64,000 nucleotides of DNA from Mycolicibacterium parafortuitum (lineage in GTDB: Bacteria > Actinomycetota > Actinomycetes > Mycobacteriales > Mycobacteriaceae): NCBI RefSeq assembly GCF_002086815.1, contig NZ_MVID01000002.1, positions 186,001 through 250,000 on the forward strand. The letters are read 5' to 3'. The notes beneath the pieces are model-generated. The model worked only from the letters and a program-made list of their open reading frames with translations, was not told the DNA's origin and searched no databases. Each line of letters opens with the position of its first letter. Position 1 is the first letter of the stretch. Shown here in pieces: positions 53,499-61,923 of the stretch. Position numbers and translations under genes: made by a program.

Positions 53499-54710
53499 TC
53501 AGTCCAGGACCTTCGCCGTCGGCGTGAAGACCACCGGCATCGATTCCAGGCCGCTGACGAAGTTGGCCGGCCGCAACGGAAGCATGCCCGGGTCGGCGAG
53601 GCGCAGATCCGGCAGCCGTTGCAGCAGCTTGCCGAGCATCAGCTTGAGCTCAAGCCGTGCCAGCTGGTTACCCAGACAGAAGTGGGTGCCGAAGCCGAAC
53701 GCGACGTGGTTGTTCGGGCTGCGGTGGATGTCGAAGGACTCCGGGTTCTCGAAGACGGCTTCGTCGAAGTTCGCCGATTCGAACATCAGCATGATCTTCT
53801 CGCCGGATTTCAGCTCGGTGCCGTGGAACTCGGTGTCGGCGGTCAGGGTCCGGCACATGTTCTTCACCGGCGACGTCCAGCGCAGCATCTCTTCGATCGC
53901 ACTCGGCAGCAGTTCGTGATTCGCCACGACCTGCTGCCACTGATCCTGATGGCGCAGAAGCTGTTCGGTGCCGCCGGACAGAGTGTGGCGGGTGGTCTCG
54001 TCACCGCCGATCAGGATCAGCAGCGTCTCGAACACGATCTCGTCGTCGGACATCCGCGAGCCCTCGACCTCGGCGTTGACCAGGATCGAGAACAGGTCGT
54101 CGCGGGGGTTGGCGCGCCGGTCGGCGATCACCTCCATGGTGAACGCGGTGTAGGCGGCGAAGGTGTCCATCAGTTTCTGGATGACCTGCTCGTCCACGGT
54201 GGAGGAGAGCCCGCACACCAGATCGTCCGACCACGTCAGCAGCATGTCGCGTTCGTCGGGCAGCACGCCGAGCATGTCGCCGATCACCGCCATCGGCAGC
54301 GGCGCCGCGATGTCGCGGACGAAGTCGCATTCGCCGCGTTCACACACCGCGTCGATCAGTGTGTCGCAGAGCTTTTCGATCGACGGCACCTTGTCCATCA
54401 CCCGCTTGCGGGTGAATCCGGAGTTGACCAGCTTGCGACGCAGCAGGTGGGCCGGATCGTCCATGTCGATCATGTACGGCATACCGGGCTGGTCCGGGCG
54501 GATCCCGCCCGTGCTGGAGAACAGCTCGGGGTTGCGCTCGGCGTCGAGTACCGCCTGATGCGTGGTCGCGGCGGCGAGTCCGTTGCGGTCGCGGAACACC
54601 GGCTGATTGGCGCGCATCCATGCGTACGCCGCCCGCGCCGCGGGTCCGTCGGCGTAGAAATTGCCATCGGCAAGGTCGACGTCCAGACCGGTCTCAACAG
54701 TGGATGTCAT
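53499..54710 (-). CDS. cyp142: Cytochrome P450 CYP142
   Basis: 403 residues. Matches mycobacterial CYP142 closely: DLADGNFYA..., GGDETTRHTLSGG (I helix), EEMLRW (ExxR), FGFGTHFCLGNQLARLE (heme Cys) and ANFVSGLESMPVVFTP at the end. It hydroxylates the cholesterol side chain at C26/27, working with a ferredoxin such as FdxD. The start overlaps the stop of the acetoacetate-decarboxylase-like gene (TAATG). Confidence 0.97.
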   Translation of the reverse strand: MTSTVETGLDVDLADGNFYADGPAARAAYAWMRANQPVFRDRNGLAAATTHQAVLDAERNPELFSSTGGIRPDQPGMPYMIDMDDPAHLLRRKLVNSGFTRKRVMDKVPSIEKLCDTLIDAVCERGECDFVRDIAAPLPMAVIGDMLGVLPDERDMLLTWSDDLVCGLSSTVDEQVIQKLMDTFAAYTAFTMEVIADRRANPRDDLFSILVNAEVEGSRMSDDEIVFETLLILIGGDETTRHTLSGGTEQLLRHQDQWQQVVANHELLPSAIEEMLRWTSPVKNMCRTLTADTEFHGTELKSGEKIMLMFESANFDEAVFENPESFDIHRSPNNHVAFGFGTHFCLGNQLARLELKLMLGKLLQRLPDLRLADPGMLPLRPANFVSGLESMPVVFTPTAKVLD

Positions 54711-55513
54711 TATGCTCCTACGATTTTGGCGTCGGCGAAGGTCATGTCGACGTTGGCTGCCGAACTCGACACGAGTGCGCGCCGGGGCAAGCCTAGGGCG
54801 GCGAGCTCGGCCGCGTAGGGATGTTCGCCAAGTCGCAGCGAAACGCCCCCGGGGCGGTACCGCACCCCCGAGAGCACCATCTGGCCCTCGGTCTCGCGGG
54901 CGACGCCGTCGAGATACGAGTAGGTCGAGTGGACCTGGGGGCGGCCCGCGAACCTGTCGGGAATCGGCAGGCCGGGTGCGAACTCCATGCTCACCACCCG
55001 CTGGCCGTCGATGCTGACGTCGAACCCGAACCGCCGGCCGTCCCTGACTTCGGCCCCATTGTCCGCTCCGCGGACTTCGGCCCCATTGTCCGCTCCGCGG
55101 ACGGTGAAATCCGCCATCACCTTCGGATAGCCCCAGATCGTCCGGCCGGCTTCGAGGGTGAACGGTTGGTCGACGGGAAGGTGGTGGACGAACGCGCCGG
55201 CCGACTGAAGCGCACGCACGCCTGTGGCCTGCGACCCGGGCGGGTTCACCATCACATTGGTGCCGTACTCGTAGTACTCGCCGAGGTCGGTGTCGAGGTA
55301 GCGCATCAGCATCAGCACGACCAAGGCGCGCCGGCCTCCCCTGCCGAATCGGCAGACCCGCATTCCGCTGTAGTCGATCATCCGCTGCGCGGCGTCTGCG
55401 TCGACGACGAACATCGCGGTGTGCTGATGGGCGGTGCGGACCCGCACGGGCATCGTCAGGACGGTGCCTGCGATCGTGTGCTGGGAGCGCGAAGACACAG
55501 TGTCATCGGTCAC
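54710..55513 (-). CDS. Acetoacetate decarboxylase-family protein (Rv3519-like)
   Basis: 267 residues. The acetoacetate-decarboxylase fold is shown by VVLMLMRYLDTDLGEYYEYGTNVMVNPP and WGYPKVMADF with the candidate Schiff-base Lys, plus the C-terminal MVLSGVRYRPGGV. No decarboxylation has been shown for this group. Between FTVRG and RDGRRFGF is a doubled nonapeptide VRGADNGAE encoded by a 27-bp tandem repeat. It is transcribed with cyp142 from a promoter at about 55520-55560. Confidence 0.82.
   Translation of the reverse strand: MTDDTVSSRSQHTIAGTVLTMPVRVRTAHQHTAMFVVDADAAQRMIDYSGMRVCRFGRGGRRALVVLMLMRYLDTDLGEYYEYGTNVMVNPPGSQATGVRALQSAGAFVHHLPVDQPFTLEAGRTIWGYPKVMADFTVRGADNGAEVRGADNGAEVRDGRRFGFDVSIDGQRVVSMEFAPGLPIPDRFAGRPQVHSTYSYLDGVARETEGQMVLSGVRYRPGGVSLRLGEHPYAAELAALGLPRRALVSSSAANVDMTFADAKIVGA
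55046..55099 (-). repeat. 27-bp perfect tandem repeat inside the decarboxylase-like gene
   Basis: Two exact copies (55046-55072 and 55073-55099). Each copy contains the dyad GTCCGC-GGA-GCGGAC across the unit border. In frame it encodes VRGADNGAE twice, placed in the middle of a beta-strand region just after the active-site segment WGYPKV. Confidence 0.93.
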
Positions 55514-55532
55514 ACCGCCAATCTAGAACCTC

Positions 55533-55561
55533 ACTAGACAGTCGGCAAGAATCTGTCTAGT
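55533..55561. promoter_or_regulatory. 9-bp inverted repeat upstream of the cyp142 unit
   Basis: ACTAGACAG (55533-55541) and CTGTCTAGT (55553-55561) are perfect arms with an 11-bp spacer, 20 bp before the decarboxylase-like start. Overlapping it on the left, TAGAACCTCACTAG keeps only one half (AAC) of a KstR site. It is a likely operator; the regulator is unknown, the local TetR gene being a candidate. Confidence 0.5.
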
Positions 55562-55570
55562 CGAGTGTGT

Positions 55571-56602
55571 TCAGACCAGGGCGGCGAGGTCCCGAATCTG
55601 CTCGGTGGAGCGCGCGCCGACGACCATCATCGTGACCCCGGACGCCTCCCACGCCTTGATCTGCTCCTGTACGTAGCCCAGGTCGCCGACGATCGCGGAG
55701 TCGTCGACCAGCTCGTCCGGGATCGCCTTGGCGGCTTCGTCTTTGCGGTCACTGCGGAACAGCCGGGTCACGTCCTCGACGACCTCGGCGTAGCCCATCC
55801 GGCGGTACACGTCGGCGTGGAAGTTGGTGCCCTCCGCACCCATCCCGCCCACGTAGAGCGCCAGGTGCGGCTTCATCAGCTCCATGATCGCGGGACGGTC
55901 GTCGGTGACGACCACCTGCGCGGTCGCGCAGATCTCGAACGTCTCCCGCGTCCGCCGCGCGCCGGGACGGGCGAACCCTTCGTCGAGCCACTCGTTGTAC
56001 ATACCGGCGATGCGGGGCGAGTAGAAGATCGGCAGCCAGCCGTCACAGATCTCGGCGGCCAGCGCGACATTCTTGGGCCCCTCGGCGCCGAGCATCACCG
56101 GGATGTCGGCGCGCAGCGGGTGCGTGATCGGCTTGAGGTTCTTCCCGAGCCCGGTGGTGCCCTCGCCGGTCAGTGGCAGCGGGTAGTGCGGCCCGTCGCT
56201 GTGCACCGGAGCTTCGCGGGCCCACACCTGCCGAAGGATGTCGATGTACTCGCGTGTGCGGGCCAGCGGCTTCGGGAATCTGGCGCCGTACCAGCCTTCG
56301 ACGACCTGCGGTCCGGACACCCCGAGGCCGAGGATGTGCCGTCCCCCCGACAGATGGTCGAGCGTCAGCGCCGCCATCGCGCACGCGGTCGGGGTGCGCG
56401 CGGACAGTTGGACGACCGAGGTGCCCAGTCGCATGCGTTTGGTCTCGCGGCCCCACCACGCGAGCGGGGTGTAGGCATCCGAGCCCCACGCCTCGGCGGT
56501 GAAGACGGTGTCGAAGCCGGCGTCCTCCGCGGCGGCGACGAGCTCGGCGTGATTCTCGGGCGGCTTCGCGCCCCAATAGCCCAACTGAAGACCCAGTTTC
56601 AT
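55571..56602 (-). CDS. LLM-class F420-dependent oxidoreductase (Rv3520c-like)
   Basis: 343 residues. Luciferase-like TIM barrel: MKLGLQLGYWGAKPPENHAELVAAAEDAGFDTVFTAEAWGSDAY, RMRLGTSVVQLSARTP (about 56-71), LSGGRHILGLGVSGPQVVEGWYGARF (about 82-107) and IPVMLGAEGPKNVALAAEICDGWLP. Members use F420 or FMN. It lies in the sterol region beside cyp142 in the same order as in M. tuberculosis. The KstR box is 45 bp upstream and shared with the divergent DUF35 gene. The substrate is not known. Confidence 0.92.
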   Translation of the reverse strand: MKLGLQLGYWGAKPPENHAELVAAAEDAGFDTVFTAEAWGSDAYTPLAWWGRETKRMRLGTSVVQLSARTPTACAMAALTLDHLSGGRHILGLGVSGPQVVEGWYGARFPKPLARTREYIDILRQVWAREAPVHSDGPHYPLPLTGEGTTGLGKNLKPITHPLRADIPVMLGAEGPKNVALAAEICDGWLPIFYSPRIAGMYNEWLDEGFARPGARRTRETFEICATAQVVVTDDRPAIMELMKPHLALYVGGMGAEGTNFHADVYRRMGYAEVVEDVTRLFRSDRKDEAAKAIPDELVDDSAIVGDLGYVQEQIKAWEASGVTMMVVGARSTEQIRDLAALV

Positions 56603-56646
56603 CGCCTACTCACTTCCGCCGACGGACACCTTCTTGAAACCATTCT

Positions 56647-56660
56647 TAGAACCTGTTCTA
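56647..56660. promoter_or_regulatory. KstR operator between the LLM and DUF35 genes
   Basis: TAGAACCTGTTCTA is a full match, 45 bp from the LLM-gene start and 9 bp before the DUF35-gene GTG. Confidence 0.85.
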
Positions 56661-56669
56661 CTCGATGCC

Positions 56670-57662
56670 GTGACCACCAGCCAAAGCAGCCCGGTGCAGA
56701 TCGATACGCATGAGCCGCCGCTATCCGCGCCGCTGAAGCTCGCATTCGACTACACCCGTTCAGTAGGACCACTCCTGGGCGCGTTCTTCACCGCACTGCG
56801 TGAGCGGCGCATCGTCGGAGTGCGCGGATCAGACGGCAGGGTGCATGTCCCGCCGGCCGAATACGACCCCGTCACCTGGGAGCAATTGACGGAGATCGTA
56901 CCGGTCGCCAGTGTCGGCACGGTGCTGTCCTGGACGTGGCAATCGCACCCGCTCGACGGCCAGCCGCTGGATCGGCCGTTCGCGTTCGCGCTGATCAAGC
57001 TCGACGGTGCCGACACCCCGCTGCTGCACGCCGTCGATGCCGGAACCGCCGACGCCATCAGCACCGGTGCGCGCGTGCACGCACACTGGGTCGACGAGCC
57101 CGTCGGCGCGATCACCGACATCGCGTACTTCGCGCTCGGCGACCAACCCGAGGACGTACCGCCCGCCCCCGAGGGCCTGGACCCGGTGACGATGGTCGTG
57201 ACCCCGTCGGCGATCGAGATCCAGCACACCGCTTCGCTTCCCGAGAGCACGTTCCTGCGCGCCCTCGAACAGGGCCGCCTCCTGGGGGCCCGCAGCGGCG
57301 AGAACGGCAAGGTGTACTTCCCGCCGAAGGAGGCCGACCCGGCCACCGGGCTCGAGCTCGACAACTTCGTCGAGCTGCCCGACAAGGGCACGGTGACGAC
57401 CTTCGCGATCATCAACATCCCGTTCGCCGGTCAGCGCATCAAGCCGCCGTACGTCGCGGCCTACGTGCTGCTCGACGGCGCCGACATCCCGTTCCTGCAC
57501 CTCGTCACCGAGATCGATCCGTCCGAGGTCCGGATGGGAATGCGGGTCCAGGCGGTGTGGAAACCCCAGGAGGAATGGGGCCTCGGCATCGACAACATCG
57601 ATTACTTCCGGCCGACAGGTGAACCCGACGCCGACTACGACACGTACAAGCATCACCTGTAG
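56670..57662 (+). CDS. Tandem DUF35 (OB-fold) protein, Rv3521-like
   Basis: 330 residues from GTG 56670; a longer open frame begins at 56634 but runs through the KstR box, so the GTG 9 bp after the box is chosen. Two DUF35 units, about 25-165 and 180-320, each with a G(A/S)xxGRV or GxNGKVYFPP turn and an OB-fold. The rubredoxin-type cysteines normal in DUF35 zinc ribbons are absent from both. In the known Ltp2-ChsH2 aldolase a DUF35 protein scaffolds a thiolase-like subunit. It is followed by ltp4 after 15 bp. Confidence 0.85.
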   Translation: MTTSQSSPVQIDTHEPPLSAPLKLAFDYTRSVGPLLGAFFTALRERRIVGVRGSDGRVHVPPAEYDPVTWEQLTEIVPVASVGTVLSWTWQSHPLDGQPLDRPFAFALIKLDGADTPLLHAVDAGTADAISTGARVHAHWVDEPVGAITDIAYFALGDQPEDVPPAPEGLDPVTMVVTPSAIEIQHTASLPESTFLRALEQGRLLGARSGENGKVYFPPKEADPATGLELDNFVELPDKGTVTTFAIINIPFAGQRIKPPYVAAYVLLDGADIPFLHLVTEIDPSEVRMGMRVQAVWKPQEEWGLGIDNIDYFRPTGEPDADYDTYKHHL

Positions 57663-57677
57663 ACAAGGGAAAACCCC

Positions 57678-58745
57678 ATGACTTTCGACAATTCAGTTGC
57701 AGTGGTCGGGTTCGCGCACGCGCCCCACGTCCGCCGCACCAACGGCACCACCAACGGTGTCGAAATGCTGATGCCGTGCTTCCGTCAGCTGTACACCGAA
57801 CTCGGCCTGAAGCAGACCGACATCGGTTTCTGGTGCTCGGGTTCCTCCGATTACCTTGCCGGCCGCGCGTTTTCGTTCATCTCGGCGATCGACTCGATCG
57901 GTGCGGTTCCGCCGATCAACGAATCGCACGTCGAGATGGATGCGGCCTGGGCGCTCTACGAGGCCTACATCAAGATCCTGACCGGCGAAGTGGAGACCGC
58001 GCTGGTCTACGGGTTCGGCAAGTCGTCGGCAGGCGTGCTGCGCCGGGTGCTGGCCCTGCAGACCGACCCGTACACCGTCGCGCCGCTGATGCCGGATTCG
58101 GTGAGCATCGCGGGCCTGCAGGCCCGTTTCGGTCTGGACGCGGGCAAGTGGACGGCCGAGCAGATGGCCCAGGTCGCGCTGGATGCCCAGGCCGCCGGGC
58201 CGCGGGTGGACCGTCTTGAGCCGGGTACCAGCGTGCAGGAGCTCCTGGATCAACCGTTCTTCGCGGATCCGCTGCGCCGCCACGACATCGCGCCGATCAC
58301 CGACGGCGCGTCGGCGATCGTGCTCGCCTCCGGCGCCCGGGCCCGGGAACTGCGCGAGCGGCCCGCCTGGATCACCGGGATCGAGCACCGCATCGAGACC
58401 CCGGTGCTGGGTGCCCGCGATCTGACCACGTCCCCGTCGACCGCCGCGTCGGCCGCCGCCGCGACGAACGGCGACCCCGGCTCCATCGAGATCGCGGAGC
58501 TCTACGCGCCGTTCAGCCATCAGCAGCTGATCCTCAAGGAGGCGATCGGGCTGGGCGACGCGACGAAGATCAACCCGTCCGGCGGTGCACTGGCCGCGAA
58601 CCCGATGTTCTCGGCCGGCCTGGAACGCATCGGTTTCGCCGCCCGGCACATCTTCGACGGCAATGCCTCGCGGGTGCTGGCCCACGCCACGAGCGGGCCT
58701 GCGCTGCAACAGAATCTGGTCGCGGTCTTGGAAGGTGAAGTCTGA
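57678..58745 (+). CDS. ltp4: Thiolase-like protein Ltp4 (Rv3522-like)
   Basis: 355 residues. Thiolase fold with INPSGGALAANPM at the C-terminal region, but the nucleophile segment near residue 85 reads NESHVEMDAAWAL with no Cys, and the usual GHP box reads AANPMFSAG. It therefore lacks the Cys and His used by thiolases. Together with Ltp3 and the DUF35 protein it likely forms a retro-aldolase-like or CoA-ester-binding complex acting on a steroid side chain. It overlaps ltp3 by one base of the TGATG. Confidence 0.88.
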   Translation: MTFDNSVAVVGFAHAPHVRRTNGTTNGVEMLMPCFRQLYTELGLKQTDIGFWCSGSSDYLAGRAFSFISAIDSIGAVPPINESHVEMDAAWALYEAYIKILTGEVETALVYGFGKSSAGVLRRVLALQTDPYTVAPLMPDSVSIAGLQARFGLDAGKWTAEQMAQVALDAQAAGPRVDRLEPGTSVQELLDQPFFADPLRRHDIAPITDGASAIVLASGARARELRERPAWITGIEHRIETPVLGARDLTTSPSTAASAAAATNGDPGSIEIAELYAPFSHQQLILKEAIGLGDATKINPSGGALAANPMFSAGLERIGFAARHIFDGNASRVLAHATSGPALQQNLVAVLEGEV

Positions 58746-59917
58746 TGGGTAAGAGGCTCGCAGCCGTTCTGGGCACCGGACAGACGAAGTACGTCGCCAA
58801 GCGCAAGGACGTCTCGATGAACGGCCTGGTGCGCGAGGCGATCGACCGCGCACTCGAGGACGCCGGGGTGACCCTGGCCGACATCGACGCCGTGGTCGTC
58901 GGCAAGGCGCCGGACTTCTTCGAGGGTGTCATGATGCCGGAGCTGTTCATGGCCGACGCCACCGGCGCGACGGGCAAGCCGTTGATCCGGGTGCACACCG
59001 CAGGCTCGGTGGGCGGTTCGACCGCGATCGTGGCGGCAAGCCTGGTCCAGTCGGGCAAGTACCGCCGGGTGCTGACGATGGCCTGGGAGAAGCAGTCCGA
59101 GTCGAATGCGATGTGGGCACTGAGCATTCCGGTGCCGTTCACCAAGCCGGTCGGCGCGGGTGCGGGTGGCTACTTCGCACCGCACGTGCGTGCCTACATC
59201 CGGCGCTCGGGCGCCCCGACGCACATCGGTGCGATGGTCGCGGTCAAGGATCGCCTCAACGGAGCCAAGAACCCGTTGGCACACCTGCATCAGCCCGACA
59301 TCACCCTGGAGAAGGTGATGTCCTCACCGATGCTGTGGGATCCGATCCGCTACGACGAGACGTGCCCGTCCTCGGACGGTGCCGCGGCACTGGTGATCGG
59401 CGACGAGGCGAGCGCGGACGCCCGTGTCGCCGAAGGGCATCCGGTCGCGTGGATCCATGGCACCGCGCTGCGCACCGAGCCGCTGGCCTACGCCGGCCGT
59501 GACCAGGTGAACCCGCAGGCCAGCCGCGACGCCGCGGCGGCACTGTGGAAGGCCGCCGGAATCACCAGCCCGATCGACGAGATCGACGTCGCCGAGGTGT
59601 ACGTGCCGTTCTCGTGGTACGAGCCGATGTGGCTGGAGAGCCTCGGCTTCGCGCCCGAGGGCGAGGGCTGGAAGCTGACCGAGGCCGGTGAGACCGCGAT
59701 CGGCGGCCGCATCCCGTTCAACCCGTCCGGTGGTGTGCTGTCCTCCAATCCGATCGGCGCGTCGGGCATGATCCGCTTCGCCGAATCCGCCATCCAGGTC
59801 ATGAACAAGGCCGGCGAGCATCAGGTGCCGGACGCACGCAAGGCCATGGGCCACGCGTACGGCGGTGGTGCGCAGTACTTCTCGATGTGGGTGGTCGGTT
59901 CCGACAAGCCCGCCTGA
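58745..59917 (+). CDS. ltp3: Thiolase-like protein Ltp3 (Rv3523-like)
   Basis: 390 residues. Thiolase fold: GTGQTKYVAKRKDVSMNGLVREAIDRALEDAGV at the N-terminus and NPSGGVLSSNPIGASGMIR near the C-terminus. The nucleophile segment reads VHTAGSVGGSTAI without Cys, and the GHP position is SNP. GAMVAVKDRLNGAKNPLAH and the GGGAQYFSMWV end are kept. A family of SCP2-thiolase-like proteins in which Ltp2 is a known aldolase using Tyr residues; this pair may be similar. Last gene of the DUF35-ltp4-ltp3 unit. Confidence 0.9.
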   Translation: MGKRLAAVLGTGQTKYVAKRKDVSMNGLVREAIDRALEDAGVTLADIDAVVVGKAPDFFEGVMMPELFMADATGATGKPLIRVHTAGSVGGSTAIVAASLVQSGKYRRVLTMAWEKQSESNAMWALSIPVPFTKPVGAGAGGYFAPHVRAYIRRSGAPTHIGAMVAVKDRLNGAKNPLAHLHQPDITLEKVMSSPMLWDPIRYDETCPSSDGAAALVIGDEASADARVAEGHPVAWIHGTALRTEPLAYAGRDQVNPQASRDAAAALWKAAGITSPIDEIDVAEVYVPFSWYEPMWLESLGFAPEGEGWKLTEAGETAIGGRIPFNPSGGVLSSNPIGASGMIRFAESAIQVMNKAGEHQVPDARKAMGHAYGGGAQYFSMWVVGSDKPA

Positions 59918-59921
59918 CGGA

Positions 59922-60500
59922 TCAGGCCAGGGACCCGTTCCAGACGGTGCGGACCAGACGGTCGATCGCCTCGTCGTTCAGCGCGGGCATGCCGAGCATC
60001 AGCCGGTAGTACGGCGGGGACACCACGGCGTCGACGACGAGTTCGACGTCGGTGTCCGCCGGCAGTTCGCCGCGCTCGACTGCGGTAGCGACGGTCACCG
60101 CGACGGCGCCCCGTCGGGGCCCGATCCACTGGTCGCGGAGTGCTTGCTGGATGGCGGGTTCGGACTCCGACGCCGCGATCACATTGCGCAGCAGGGGCCC
60201 GACCGTCGGGTCGACGAGGATCGTGTTGAGGGCGCGGACGTGATGGATGACCGCCTGCACTGATGTGCTGCCGGGCGGCCGGGTGATCGAATCGCGGACC
60301 GACTCGAGCAACCCTTCGAGCACGATCGCCGCCGCCGACGGCCACCACTTGTAGATCGTGGTGCGACTGACCTCGGCGCGTTTGGCGATCGCCTCGACGG
60401 TCACCGCCGAGGACCCGCCTTCGAGGGCGAGTTCGGCCGCGGCCGCGAGCACAGCGGTGCGCACCGCCTCACTGCGGGGGCGTCCACGACGGCTGGCCAC
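59922..60500 (-). CDS. TetR-family transcriptional regulator
   Basis: 192 residues. N-terminal HTH about 10-55 (RGRPRSEAVRTAVLAAAAELALEGG; VEAIAKRAEVSRTTIYKWWPS), then a helical ligand domain of TetR_C type. It follows the MFS gene by 4 bp and is probably its regulator and co-transcribed with it. It lacks the typical KstR N-terminus, so it is not KstR. Its operator is not evident. Confidence 0.92.
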   Translation of the reverse strand: MASRRGRPRSEAVRTAVLAAAAELALEGGSSAVTVEAIAKRAEVSRTTIYKWWPSAAAIVLEGLLESVRDSITRPPGSTSVQAVIHHVRALNTILVDPTVGPLLRNVIAASESEPAIQQALRDQWIGPRRGAVAVTVATAVERGELPADTDVELVVDAVVSPPYYRLMLGMPALNDEAIDRLVRTVWNGSLA

Positions 60501-60504
60501 GGGG

Positions 60505-61731
60505 TCAGCTTAAGGCGGCGGTCCGTCTCGATCCGGCCACGGCGACGATCACGCAGACACCGGCGGCGAGGGCGCCGAATCCGAACATCACCGGATAGCT
60601 GACGTGCGCGGCGAGCAGCGCCATCGCGGCGGGCACGCCGAAGCCGAGGTAGCTCAGGCTGTAGAACACGGCGGTCAGGCCGGCGAGGTCGTCAGCGGTG
60701 GCGATGCGCTGGATCTCCTGCAGACCGGCCAGCAGTGCCATCCCGTACCCGGCGCCGAGCGCGGCGGCGGCGATCAACGCTGCCCAGACCGTCAGCAGTG
60801 ACGCGGCCGCGACGGCCAGCGCCATACCGACCGCCACCAGTACGAGAGCGACGAGCGTGCCGCGGCGACCGTCGGCGACGATGTGGCGGCCGAGGTGCTG
60901 GACGGCGAACCCGACACCGAGCGTCACCGCGCACAGCAGCGCCGAGAACGCGATCGGTGCGGCCCCGACATGCTCGGTCATCAGTGCGGGAAGCACCGCA
61001 TACGCCGACGCCCCGGCACCGAAGACCCAGGGAGCGACCGGTACGACGACGAACAGGAACCGGCGATGCGATGCGCTCGGAATCGCCAGATCGGACCACC
61101 ATGGCTTTCCCGAAGCAGCTCCCGGGTCAGATCGCCGCCTGGTCTCCGGAGCGGTGATCAACAGCGCCGCGGCGACGAGCGCCATCACCGCGTTGATCGC
61201 GTACGGCAGCACCGTCGGTGCGGGACCCCACTGTGCGAGGGCACCCGCGACGGCGGCGCCGAATCCGAACCCCGCGGTCAGGCTCATCGCGGCCCGGCGC
61301 GCCCCCGCATCGCCGGCATCCCAGGGTGGGGTGGACAGTTCTTTGATCCAGCTGCCGCCGACGGCCATCGCCAGGCCGAGCGCGAGTCCGCTGAACACCC
61401 GGCCCACCCCAAGCGTCCAGGCGGATTCGGCGCCGACGGCAAGGATCAGCGAGCCGATCCCGGCGAGCACCGGGGCGGGCAGCATCAGCGGGCGGCGACC
61501 GAAGCGGTCCGACAGCGGTCCCCCGATCAACAGCGCGGGCACGATGCCCAGCACGTAGGCGAACAGCAGAAGATCGACCGTGACCGGCGAGAAGCCGCCC
61601 TCGGTGCGGTACATCACCAGCAGCGGAGTGAACTCGTTGCCGCCCCACGCGATCGCGAAGGTCGCCGCCGCGACGGCCGCCCACCGGCGAGAGCGCCCGG
61701 TGGAGGCCTGCGCACCGACCACGGCAGTCAC
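60505..61731 (-). CDS. MFS transporter
   Basis: 408 residues from GTG 61731, with GAGGGGGG 4 bp upstream; a GTG 12 codons earlier is open but has no such site. Twelve hydrophobic helices. Motif A-like loop GPLSDRFGRRPLML between TM2 and TM3 (about 70-83); GRVFSGLALGLAMAVGGSW at TM4. A proton-driven efflux or uptake carrier, substrate unknown. It is transcribed with the TetR gene downstream; a role in steroid or drug export is possible but not shown. Confidence 0.88.
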   Translation of the reverse strand: MTAVVGAQASTGRSRRWAAVAAATFAIAWGGNEFTPLLVMYRTEGGFSPVTVDLLLFAYVLGIVPALLIGGPLSDRFGRRPLMLPAPVLAGIGSLILAVGAESAWTLGVGRVFSGLALGLAMAVGGSWIKELSTPPWDAGDAGARRAAMSLTAGFGFGAAVAGALAQWGPAPTVLPYAINAVMALVAAALLITAPETRRRSDPGAASGKPWWSDLAIPSASHRRFLFVVVPVAPWVFGAGASAYAVLPALMTEHVGAAPIAFSALLCAVTLGVGFAVQHLGRHIVADGRRGTLVALVLVAVGMALAVAAASLLTVWAALIAAAALGAGYGMALLAGLQEIQRIATADDLAGLTAVFYSLSYLGFGVPAAMALLAAHVSYPVMFGFGALAAGVCVIVAVAGSRRTAALS

Positions 61732-61767
61732 GGCACCCCCCTCACATTTACTGAACACTTTGTGCAC

Positions 61768-61923
61768 TATATAACTGTCTCCCAGCGGGTACCCGTCGGG
61801 CGACAGCGGGATACGAGTGGGATGCGCAACATTCCGCGCAGGTGGAGAGGGTTCGATTGCGCCGCAGCGGGAAAAAACTGTAACGTGTTCTAGTTAGAAG
61901 CCACACACACTGGGAGGCCCGAG
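61768..61923. promoter_or_regulatory. Divergent promoter region of the MFS and kshA genes
   Basis: This region is AT-richer than its surroundings. An ACTATATAAC stretch at about 61776-61785 lies before the MFS gene and resembles a promoter core. The KstR box at 61879 serves kshA. No other gene is seen. Confidence 0.4.
61879..61892. promoter_or_regulatory. KstR operator upstream of kshA
   Basis: TGTAACGTGTTCTA is a full consensus match, 32 bp before the kshA GTG start. Confidence 0.85.

Noticed and set aside
57678..59917. Annotating Ltp3 and Ltp4 as working thiolases
   Set aside because: Both lack the nucleophilic Cys and the GHP His; only the fold is thiolase-like.
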